DNA of 64,000 bases from contig NW_023998414.1 of NCBI RefSeq assembly GCF_014805625.2, positions 5,441,978 through 5,505,977 on the forward strand, read 5' to 3'. The DNA is from Glossina fuscipes (Eukaryota > Arthropoda > Insecta > Diptera > Glossinidae). The notes under the pieces are model-generated. The model made no database searches and was not told the DNA's origin. It saw nothing but the letters and a program-made list of their open reading frames with translations. Position numbers and translations under genes: made by a program. Of this stretch, positions 1 to 11,800 are shown piece by piece. Position 1 is the first letter of the stretch. Every line of letters starts with the position of its first letter.

Positions 1-354
1 AGGAACTTATGAAATGATATAAAGAGCGCTCATTTGTATAGCCAGTGACACATATATAGCACGCATTTCATGCAAATATTTATCAAGAGCTTTATAAAAA
101 CAAAAAGGAAAAGCAAAATATCTCCTTGCATTTTAAAATAGTTCACAGTTCAAGAGCTAAGACCATATTAAGTATTTCATGAACTCGATTTGGGGAAAAA
201 TATATGCCTTACGCATATTCCAAAAATTAAATATTTTCTCGCTAAGAACAATCAGCTATAAACCTGAATCTGGAATTCTTTAGGTCGTTATCATGTATAA
301 CAAGTGGATCAGGGCCCATTATTATGTAGTCTACATCACTCTACAATTATACAT

Positions 355-600
355 ACAAGGGCGTTGCAAAATAAGGCCTTACATGGAACGTGGTCGAAAA
401 AGTGATCCGATCCGAATCGTTAGTGTTAGTCGTGCTCATCTACGTCCGTGCACCAAATTTCATTGAAATATTTCGAAAATTGTATCCTTTAAATTGAGCA
501 CAAGAAAAGAAGACGGATGCGCGGACGGACAAGTTTATATCAGTTGACACGAATAACGATCGGGGTAAACACAAAAAATATCGAAATGAAATTTGGTATT
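355..600 (-). repeat. Dispersed repeat family B, copy 1
   Basis: On the minus strand the order is a run of GTCCG-type repeats, then a phrase close to TTGAGCACAAG/TTTAAAGG, then GAAATTTGGTGCAC, then GGATCGGATCACTTTTTC and an AAGGCCTTATTTTGC block. The same order recurs near 17.9, 22.7, 27.8, 31.2, 32.4 and 35.0 kb. No coding capacity was seen. Confidence 0.6.
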
Positions 601-1392
601 AATGAGTCGTTTTTGATAATGTATTATGTATATCTAAGCCGAAGGCAAAGTCGTTCGAGTCAAGAGAGTTGAATTGTAATCTTCGAACATATAAGATTAG
701 AAAAAGCATTAAAAGGCATTATTAATACTAATTAGTATAAATAATTCATTTAGAAATATGTCGATTTTTTTGAAATTGTAAATAAAACCCACGTTATCCT
801 AAAAATATGCGGTTCGGTGGTATGAACCGATTTTTGAGAAATAAGCGTGAAATCACAAGGACACCTTTTACATAACAGTACTTTTGGATAGGTCTAAGCA
901 AATCCTTTGTAGCAATGAAAGAAACATTTCCTCATTTCATTTGCAAAGTTTGATTTTTGTTTAATGGCATTTTATTTAATTCGGGGGTACTTTCCAGCCG
1001 CCTTTTTGTTTCCGAATGTAAATTAAAAAAAAATACTTTTGAGTTTTTGAGGAGAGCAATGAATTCGTCATTTACGAATTAAAGCAATCAAAAGCAAAGA
1101 GAACCTTACGAGTATTAAAAAATTAGGAAAATAAATTCGTACACTATACTATTCTTATAATCTCTTTCAGGCAACGCTCTGTGCACATAAAGCGACAAAG
1201 CGAGCAAAAACGCACACTTTTCTAATGAAATATTTTCTTTACATTAAACACAAACAATGCTATCAACTAAGAACAAATTCCGTTAGTTATATAGTTAAAG
1301 ATTTTTTTTTTTTTGTGTTTTTATGTCCCTGGTTGTACATGTGTGATAAATAGATACATTTGTAAAGAGTTTGGATTGGAATTTTATACATA

Positions 1393-2078
1393 CTTCATTT
1401 TTATACCCATAACCGATGGATCAGGGTATATTCATTTTATCAAAACGTTTGCAAAACCCAGAAGAAAGTTCTTGGTTCGCTTCAAATTTTGCATCGATTT
1501 AAGCATTTACGTCTGTCCGTTTGTGCAATGTATTGGCCACAGAAAGTAAAAAAATCGACTTTAAATTTAATAAAAACCATTAGTAGTTCTTGCATGTAAA
1601 TTAATATTGAAAATGGGTTGGGAATCGGGCGAAGAACACACCTCCATTACCACGTAAGCTGAAAGCATCTTTGTTTGTCAAACGGAATAAAAAAATCGGG
1701 GTCTTGCTTATTACGCACAAATCATGACAAATAAAGCCATAAAAATTTCTATAAAATTTATACTCTATGGGCGATGCTGTAGTTCTTGAATGGGAAAAAA
1801 CAGCCTCGCCTATCCAATATTATAGTAAATTAAAATTTCATTTTCTTGTCACGCCCGGAAGTAAACTTAAAAAAAAAACCTCGGAAGGTATGTACATATT
1901 TGCCCGGTGTCAAATTTGGAATGCATCTGAGCATATACCTTTTTTCATCCGTCCATCTGTCCGTCTGTCCAATTGTGTAGTAACCTGTGGTAAAAGTTGC
2001 AAATTCGCGGAAATGAGGGACAAACGGACGTGCTTAAAGCGTTTCAGAAGTTGACGCTGATCAAATATATATATATAT

Positions 2079-2124
<46 letters not shown>

Positions 2125-2355
2125 TGTAGGGCCTCGGAAGCTTCTTTCCGAGCGTTGTAAACGTTTTGACAAAATGAATATACCTCTTATATCTCAATGA
2201 TAGGTATAAAAATAGGAAAAATCAGCCGCGCTCATCCCATGTTATAGAAAATGAAAATTTAATTTTTCCTTACGTTTTAGTTTTTCTTAGCATAATGGTG
2301 ATTGGTGGTGGGTCACAGGCGAATATAATTTTCTTACTTGTTTACTTTAACAGTG
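1393..2355. repeat. Composite of dispersed repeat family A, copies in both orientations
   Basis: About 1393-1880 reads as family A on the minus strand: it opens with TTTTTATACCCATAACCGAT and the reverse of the FAMILY A 3' phrase GACAAAATGAATATACC. About 1890-2213 is a plus-oriented 3' half with GTCCGTCTGTCC, an (AT)n tract and the phrase itself at 2168-2184. From about 2196 the sequence turns to a minus-oriented 5' half, ending near 2345 with the reverse of AAACAAGTAAGAAAATTATA. The block therefore looks like nested or rearranged insertions. Confidence 0.6.
2065..2120. repeat. (AT)n microsatellite
   Basis: A nearly pure AT dinucleotide run with one TCA interruption, inside the 3' half of a family A repeat. 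Other family A copies have a short ATATATA at the same point, so the run may have grown from that seed. Confidence 0.8.
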
Positions 2356-2819
2356 GAACTGAATCGCTTCTCACGAATCGGTATAGGCGGCCAGGAGAAA
2401 ATATCGCATAAGCCTTGTTTTTAATTAGAAACTTGAAAATTGCGAAAATAGATTTTCTTCAAAGGAAAACCAAATGTAATGCAACCAATCATTAAGCACA
2501 ATACGACAAACGGATTCGGGAGACAAGTTAATAGTCTAAGCAATTTCCCCCCAAATTTGAATCAGGATTTTTCCAAAAGCATTAATTTGGCCGATGAAGG
2601 TATAACAAATCTCTTGAAGATTTTTTATTATAAAAATGCATTCAAAGTATATCATGAATTTTCTAAACAAACTATGAGTCATTGATCTCGTCATCATTCA
2701 TTACTTTTGGCAACATTGATTAAGCGTAATTATTGAAAAACTGTTTCTAACTATTTCGATTTTTTAGCTTTCGTTGTATTAGAAAGAGAAACACAAAGCA
2801 TTATTTTACGCGCACTTAC

Positions 2820-5800
2820 CATTATCGGCATTTTTCATTAGTTCCAAAACATCGCTAACGTTGTGCATTACTTTTTCCTCACTATTCAAGAAGGATTTTG
2901 TGGTCGATGTAAAGATCTGTTGAATTTCATCAGTTTCCCGTGCACTCTCGTTATCGTTAATTGTATGATAGATTTGATAAGGATCTGAGTCGTCGTCATC
3001 CGTGGTCATAGTCGATATTTTGTAATTGTCTTCTTCCGATGTCTGATAAAAATCTGAGCGATCTTTTTTAAGATTTGGAGAAGTTTCTCTATACAAGTTT
3101 TTATCATTTTTCTCATTTTCCCTGCTATGTGATACATAGGCAATATTTGCAGATCCTGAAAATTCCTTCATTGATTTCTCGTCATCCTTTCTATTGAGTA
3201 TATACTGTAAGAAGACATTTTCAATTAATTATTAATGGGATTAAAGATAAACTATTATATTTAGGGTAAATCGATCTATTTGTATATATGTCCTATGTGG
3301 TAATAAAAACTAATGTGCTATACGAACATTTTTGCGATAAAAAGTAAAAATATTTGTTTTTTTTTTCTATTTTTCTGAATAGATAACCGGATTGTATCTG
3401 GTGACGGACATAAATAAATAAAATAAATTGAAGCGAAAATTAATAATAAGAGTTTCTTACATTATCTTGATATGTAGACTTTTTTTCGCTTATTTGATTT
3501 GTCAGTTGCTTCAACTGATTTGGATTTGTGGAATAATAAAATTCTTGACGCTGTTTAATTGGTGCTGTTTTGTTATCAGAATAGCTTCTCTCTTCGATTA
3601 CATATCCGGTGACTTCTATATGAAAAGATGCAAACATTATTAAAAAAGCATTTTTTTATATTATAATATTCTTTAAATAAAATACCTTCAGTTATGTCAC
3701 TGGGTTTAAGAGTGGGCTTCTTTTTCAATGCTTTTATACCAAAGAGAGGTAAACCATTCTCATCGGTCGGACCAATTCCATAACTTGATATTACTGAATC
3801 CTGCTCCTGTTTAGTAGAAATTTCTTTCTGTGTAAATGTTGTTTTCGCAGTTTTATTATAAATTGTCGGAACTTCAGCGTTCGCTGGTGTTGATTTTCTG
3901 GAAGCTTTTGGCTTAAGCACGTTACTCCTATTCACCCAAATTGGCACTTTAGCATCAGTTTTAGAATCAGTTTCATATTTTTGCTTAGCAGTTTTTTTCA
4001 ATACGTATTCCTGGCGTACGTTGCTTTTTGGCGTGGAGCTTACGTTTTCGGGGCTTCCACTGATTACACGCTGAATTTTTTGTTGCGAACTAATAGTATG
4101 CTCTCGCATCGTAACAGCTCTTTTTGCATCTGGACTAACAGTACGTGAAATGTTGACCTCCTTGGCCGAATGATCAGGCACGAATGAGAGATTTTCTTTC
4201 GGAGGGTGCTGTGACCGCGAAGGCGGGCTAACATTTCTCCGGTTGATCTTCTGTTCCCATAAGTTAGCCTTGCTATCGTTATGGTCAGGACTAAGTTCAC
4301 GCGACTTTATAGGCTGCGATTTAGGTGGCGAAGCGTATTGAACCTTACTGCAGTCAGAACTACGTTCAGGTGATCGTTTAGATTGCGGTCCTGATGGTGA
4401 AATTTTTCGTGCCTTACTGCTGGAAGGGCTGCGTTCAGGTGACTTTTTAAATTGCGTTTCTGATTGTGAGCTAACCTTTCTATCGTGTAATTTGCGTGTG
4501 TCTGCAGTAGCCTCCCGAATATTGCTGCGATCAGGACTTTGTTTAGGTGATCTTTTAGACTGAATTGTCAATTGCGGACAGACATTGCTCTGTGCAATTT
4601 TTTGACATTCCAAAGTGCAACTATGTGTTTGCTGGTAATCAGAGTTACGTTCAGATAATTTCCTGGTCAGTGATCGTGATTCTGGGCTAATGCTTCTGTC
4701 TTTCATTTCCGAAGCAGAGTCATACGAATCATAACCATTATGACTGTGTTGAGACTGCTTCTTCAATTGGGATCGGGACTCTGAAGTAAAATTTTTTTCA
4801 CTTAATTTTTGTGCTTCTATGCTAACATGATTTGAGTTGCAACCGTCCAGTTTTCTCTCAGAATATCTATTACGTTGAGTTCCTGAGCGCGGACTAACGT
4901 TTCCTTGCTGCATTTTTTGATGTTTTTGCATAGGCTCACGTGAATGTCGATCAGCATCAATTTCAGATGATTTATTATGTTGTGACCTTGAATATGTACT
5001 AACGTTGCTCTCTTTCATTCTTTGTGACTCTAATTGAAATTCGCGTAAACTTTTGTCATCAAATCTTCTTTCAGGTGATTTTGGTGATGGTGATCTTCTT
5101 TGTGAACTTGTGCATACCTCGTGCGTCTTTCGCGAATTGCGACGATCAGGACTGCTATCAGGAGATTGGCTAGGATAAGTCTTCTTAACGTTTGAACTTA
5201 TATGCGGGGATGAATATTTGGGATTTTTCAAAGATTTCGATACTTCTACATCATTCGAATCGACTGTCTCGAATGTAAACGACTTTACTTTTCCAACAAC
5301 TGTTTGGGAATCCGTTTCCTGTCGTATTTCTTTTTTCAGGTCACTTCTTATCATTTTATGCTTCGGACTGTGACTACGTTCGGATTCGATTCTGCTATCC
5401 CCGAATTCTTTATCCGACTGTTCAAAGCTCGTAATATGGGAGTTCGTTTTATAATTCTCGTCGTTCGTTGAGTCTTTCCTAAGTAAACGTATTTGAGCTC
5501 GAATTCGGCGCCTCAGCTCATATGAAGTCGACTCCTCCAACATTTGCTCAAGTACATTAATGTCGAATATTTCTTCAACATTTACTTCTTCGCCAACGTC
5601 ACCTGTAAGATTGATAGCTTTGCCAACGGCTTGCGGTATATCAAACTTGACTGACGTGGCACGTTCATTTTGTGTATGAGTTTCGTCGTCACGAGAAGGT
5701 TTTCTCAAAAAATTCGATTTATTAACTTCAAGAGAGTCACGACGAGTATGTTCCAAGGAACTTTTCGTGTGATCCATATAAGAGGGACGCTTTCCTGCAA

Positions 5801-8800
5801 ACAAAGGAGCAGAGGAATCTAGTTTTTTGTTAGTCTTGCTCATTGTTATATGGTTTTCGAATATGTTACGTCGTGATGTTACAGACCCGTTAGTATATTT
5901 GGGGACTGGTTTTGCGGTATCTAAAACCATTTTAGCCGATATATCGGCATCGGAATGTTGAGGGTGAGTGGAACTAACATTAGGATAATCGGTTACTTGG
6001 TTCCCTGGTGTTTCGGATTTTTTCAAAGATTGGTTAATGCTACTGGATGAGACTTTCGTTTCAATAGATTGTTGATGCTTAAATGAAACATCTGTTGGAA
6101 AATTCTGCTTCGTTGGGCTCGGTGACTTCGGCGTCTTATGTGTTAAATGTACTTGACCAAGTTTCTCTTTTGGTTCAGCATCTTTAGAAACCGGTTTGCC
6201 ACCAATATGTCGTTTGTAATCGCTTTCAATATCGTCTACAACATGTCGAGCAATTTGTGATGTCCGTGCTTCTGTGGGTACTGGCATGGAATTTGGACGT
6301 GGAGCCAATCTAGCTTGGAAAACAGATGGCCTACTTAATATGTCATTCTGACGACGCATTTCAATATCAGTGGTATGACTTGCAGTATGAGGTATCATTT
6401 TGTCCTTAAGATCATCAGGGGAAAACTTTTCCAATTTTTGTGGAACCAAATTTTTAGTAACGTGAACCGACTTCTTGGAATTACTTTCAATTTCTTCTAA
6501 ATCTTCTTCTGCTTGATAAGAGGTTGTCATATGTTTCGATATATGTCGTACAAGTTCTGGAGATTTTTGTGGAGTTGAGGGAGCCAGTTTCACCGTAGTA
6601 CTTAGCTCGCGTAATACGCCGTCAGAGATATTAGCGTTTATGTTCAAAGTTTCAAAAGTAGATCCCTCTGTTACAGGTGCAGAGTCAAGGTTTCTTTTGT
6701 CATGACTCACGAAAAATTCCTTATCGTCAGTTTTGTCTACTTTTGAAGCATTAGCGGTTTTATTATATGGCTTTGATATCGATTTCGGTTTTCGAATTTC
6801 CTCCGAAGCTTGTGAAAATTTGGACACTTTTTCTTGCACAGTCAATAAACATTCATCGTCATCTGTCATAACAATTGATGGGGAATTGTCCGGTTCATAT
6901 GGGATATCCATGAAATGGCTGTCGGTAACGTTAGTTTGATTTTGTAAATATACTTCAGATACGTGACATCTCACGTATGCATTGGTCTCTTCTTCAAAAA
7001 TGGGAATATTCTTTTCAATAGATTTGTTTCGCGGTTCATCCTCTGGTTCCTGAACTAAATCAGGATATCTCGGTTTGCCGACATCTAATTCAGTCGGAAC
7101 AGGAGTAGGAACAATTTTATCGGGTGATGCTTCACGTGAGCTTTTCGCATGTTGAATATCAATAATAACGTTTTCCATGTCCTTGCTACTAAGTGACAAT
7201 CGATCCTCCGAAGCTAAATTAATAGTTTTGGTAGCGAAACATTTTTTCGGCCTACGCTCGGATGATACCGTCGGTGCTGTCTTTTCCGATGGCTTCCCTG
7301 TAATTTTAATTATTTTTTCACTTGACGAACGTGACACTTTTAAATCTTTTAAACTACGTGTTACCCTATTTACAGGAGCCGAATCTTTTCGTTCGGTTAT
7401 GAGATTTCTTTGAGCGATTTTTTCTTTTAAAGTGCATGAATTAGTATTTTTAGAATCGTGTCTATTTAATGTTTGAGGTCCTTTTACGCCACCATCAGTA
7501 GACATATTTGGAGCGGTATGATCTATGATTATTTCCGTATTAACCGAAATATTGCTTGACCTTCGTCGTGATAAATAACTTTCACAATCTGGATCTGGTA
7601 AACCATTATCTACATCATCGGTTTTTGAGGGTACATCGATATGTGTAACTTGTTCTGTTGAGCGAACAGGTTTCATTACTGAGACATTTTTTGTAGATTT
7701 AGGCGTCTTTGAAGGCGAAGCCAGAGTTTTCGAAGGTTTATCGATTTTATTCTTCCGGGATGTTATAATGTGAGACTTGCGACTTACTTGTTTTGGGGAT
7801 ATCTCTGCCTTCTGTTCAGTTTTATTATAGTAATTAGAGTTTTCAGGTGTTTTTTCGTAATCCAGTGTTTTCTTTTGTCCCCCATATTCGCTATCATCGG
7901 TATTCTCACAAGAATTATCAGGAGATTCGGTTTCTCGTACTTGTGAGTCAAGAGATTTTCTTTTACTAAGCCTATCGGTTTCAAAGGGAACTCGAGCTCC
8001 AGTTTTGTAATCAGCGGCATTCATCTCACTTGGTTTGAAGTCCTTTTCAACTGATGGCTTTGGATACTTTTCTCGGTTATCATCATCATGAACACTATCC
8101 ACAAGATTTATTTCCAACTCCAAGTTTTTATCGTCCATATCATCTCCAGGCTCAGTACTGGGTCGCGAACGATTTTTAAATGTTCCATGTACAGTGCCAT
8201 AATCCTCCATACCTAATATCTGACGGCATCTTTCTTCGAAAGTTTCTCTGTGACTCACACCTTTCTTTCGAAAGTTCGACTTATGCTGAATTGAATTTGA
8301 AGGTTCTGAAGCTTTTGATAAAAGAAGACCGTCAGCCGCTTCCTCTAAGGGAACCTGCTCGCCCGAATTTCCCTCTATTTCCAAATTATTAACAAATGGC
8401 TGCTTCTGTACTTTTTCATGATTATTTTTTATATCATTGTCATATTTCGTTGATCCGGCTGAAGTTTCAAAAGTTTCTATCATTTTTATTACAGAAGAGG
8501 AAACTGTATCTGGTTTTTTATATTTAGGCAATTCCTCAGTTGTAGTGAGATTTGTTTTTAAGGTAGTCGGCTTAGTGGAATTATCTTTTAAATTATTCCC
8601 ATCTTCATCATCTGTGTATTGTTCATTTGTAGCTTTCTCTGTTGGTTTAGATGTTGGCCTCTTGATGTTATCCGCATCGTGATAGAATTTATATTCCATC
8701 GACGTTTGCCCTGAAGGTTCTACGGGCGTCTTTTGGGTAAAGTCGGTGTCCATTTTGCAAATTTTTGGTTTTTCTTGTGGGATTGGCGATCGTGTTTGAG

Positions 8801-11800
8801 TTTTAGGGAGATTAAAAGTTTCCTTTTCGTTTTCCAAATATTCATGCGTTTCGTCAGGTTTCTTCATATATGAAGATTTATCTTCATGTGTCCTATCGTC
8901 CTTGACGGTGGTCTTAATTGATTTTTCACTACTGTCTTCTTTCTTATTACGATCAGTAGATCCAGTTAGTTTTATTTGATGAGAACTTATTTGTATATTT
9001 TCAGTATCTTTTTTTGGCGAAGGTTCTTTACTGCGATATGAGTCAATTTCTGGCTGAGTGTAAGATAACGATTTATTGTCAATTTTTTTTAAGTTCATTG
9101 TTTGATCGTTGTCATGTGTTACATCCGTTAAAAATCGTTCTTGATTTATAAATTTTGAATTTTCAATATTTTTCGAAATGTTTGCAGATCTGAACGTTTT
9201 AGTTGATTCGGAAAATTTAGGTGATTTTTCTCTATCTGAAAGATTTGAATCGGAATATTTGTCAAAATCCTGAAACTCTCTGTTAAAACCTTGTCTATCG
9301 TAGTAATTATCTTGGGCTTCAGGAGTTTCGTGTATCCTACCAGTTACTTCGTATTCATCAACCAGTAGTGTTTCCTCTGACAATGATTGCTGGTCAATTT
9401 GTTCAAATTGATCAGATGGATATTTTTCTTTAGGTACCTTTTCGTTACCATTCGATAAAGGTTTCTGATTGATTCCATTTTGAAAATGGTGTTCAGGACT
9501 TTTTCGATTTGCGGGAGTCCGTAATCCTTTCGTTTTAGAAGGCGTCTCATTTGACATTATTGCGATTTCTGCATTGTACGAATCCGGTTTTCTTAAGGGT
9601 TTCTTAATGATCGTTTGATTGGTAAATTTCTCCTGCTTCTCATTTCGTATGTACTTACTACTACTTGAAGATAAATTTTCCTTAGGGGAGGAAGTTTTCT
9701 TATTTGTAATTTGCGCAACCTTTTTCGGGGATGATTGTGGGTTTGATTTGTCATTCCTTTGATTCCGAATGGTACCGTTTTTTTGACAATTCTCTGCAGA
9801 TGGTTTTTGGTTTATAGATTTATTTGGGGTCATATTACCTGAGGTCTGACGTGGCTTGTTAGGACTCGCTTTAGGTGATTCGACCGCGCTTACTTTATAA
9901 TTGTCGGAAGTCTTGTCCGAAGGTGTCATCGACTTTCTGGTACGCATTTTCGTGTACATTTGCGGAGATGAATCGACATCTTCGTTCATAATTTGGAATT
10001 CAGGAACCCCGTATTCGGATATTTGTGGCGATACCTTGCGATCATGTTTAAAGTCAGTAGAAGTAATTGAAAGTGTTTCAATGTCGCTCACAGGAGTTTT
10101 AGGTTCAGCGCTCAAAATATGTTTGCTTAAAGTCTTATCATTAGGTGTGGTTTTTCGAGGTGGTTCAGATAATGGCTGACTATGAAATTCTGCTGGGTTA
10201 TCATTGTCAAACGGAATCTTAGTTTTCGAATTAGTGCGTACTCTACTATTTAGTGCAGATGTTGTGCTTGATGGCTTCTCTGTAGGAAATTGTAGTGACA
10301 TTTGTCAAACGTAAGTAGTGCTTTTTCTAATCTCTATTCTATGGGTTAATGATTAGTGAATTATTATTAAGAAATAAATCTACGTACACATAAATGTGAA
10401 AATGTAGACAGGAAGGTGTTTTCTTGAATTTTCTAATTATTTTTGTTATATATTTAGATGTTACTACAGTTTGTCCTTCATGTCAAATATAATGGTGATA
10501 TGAAAATTATTGACGAAAAATGGCTGAGTGCGATGAAGTGTAGGATAGAAATCCTCTTACCCGCTGTTTGTTGTGTAGCCAATGAATCGGACGGACCAAG
10601 AAGATAATACGATTTTTTAATGCATGGCTCCTCAATAGCATCACTTTGTGAGAGACGTGGATGTATGGCAAAGTTGTCAGATTTGATTGCAGATTTTGAA
10701 AGAGAAGTTAGTGGAACGTTAATAGAAAGAAATATGGAGTTGACAGGCTTAGAACTCTGGTTATCTGAAGAACATTCATTGTGGTATAGTAAAGAAAAAT
10801 CTAGATTTTTTAATTCGTACCTGGTTTTGGCACATCTCTCGGTATAGTTTTACTCATCCTGGTTGCACTACTCGTCGATGTAACACTTTTACTAGGAGAC
10901 GGAGATTTCGTATTACGAGGCGAGTACGTTACGTCATTTGTATCGTCTAAATAATGGTCTTTCTTTGTCGTATGTACTGTATGCTTGGTAGGTGTATGCC
11001 GTGAGGATGTTGGTTTAGTCACAGTATTTGTTGTAATGCGGCTATGATCCGAGGGCGCTGTGCTATCATTTGAACCTTCACGCATATCGCGTCGAAAGGT
11101 TTTGTTCGAAGAGATGCTTGAACGAGGCGTATGTTTTTGTGTATCAGAATAGCTCTCGCGCCTGGAATCGACCGCCGATGGGCCACGCAAAGAGGCGGCA
11201 AAAGCCCGATGGGCGGCATCTAGTTCTTTTTCCTTTTGAATTATATTTCGTGTTGCTTCAGCAGTTGTGCTACCTGGCTTTTTTACTGGCGAAGTTGATG
11301 GTGTAGGTTTTGTGTCTCTCATTGTAGGCTGTTTCTGAGAACCATCATTAGGAATATCCCTCTCAATAACTGGAATATTTCGTGAGCCCTGACTTGTCAC
11401 AGGAGCTTTCCAATTATCAGTAACCACTGGCTCTGCTGAACTGGGTGTTAGAGACGGTGTAATTTCAAATTCGGAAGTAAAATTACGTTTATTTGTGTAT
11501 AATTTCTCCGAACTAGCAATTGAAACATTATCATCAACATGGACCGAAGAATGTGGAATGATTGGTTCTGGCTGCTCTCTTACTTTATGAGATCTGGGAG
11601 ATATATTGGGTTGAGCTTTTGACATTGTATATTGCGGTGAATTAGGATGTTCTGACGGCCTATTTGCGATTTGCCGATAACGCTCATTTTGTTGATGCGC
11701 TTCATCTATTATTACTTCCGTCTCAACGATTCTCTCTGCTTTTGATTGTTGCTTCACGTCTCGTCGCTTTTCAGATGTAACAATAATCGTTTCGCCCTCT

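Larger units (their letters stand above)
1..2819. other. Probable downstream intron of the smoothelin-like gene, no coding exon seen
   Basis: The last visible exon ends on a donor at 2819, so this stretch should be intronic on the minus strand. No calponin-homology or other coding exon was found in it. It holds a family B repeat at about 355-600, a composite of family A repeats at about 1393-2355 and an (AT)n run at about 2065-2120. The rest is AT-rich with nothing recognisable. Confidence 0.6.

Noticed and set aside
6733..10179. Plus-strand open frames of 60-92 codons across the large smoothelin-like exon
   Set aside because: They are shadows of the long minus-strand coding exon and have no domains of their own.
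10620..10847. 75-codon plus-strand frame in intron 2 of the smoothelin-like gene
   Set aside because: No motif, overlaps exon 2 on the other strand.
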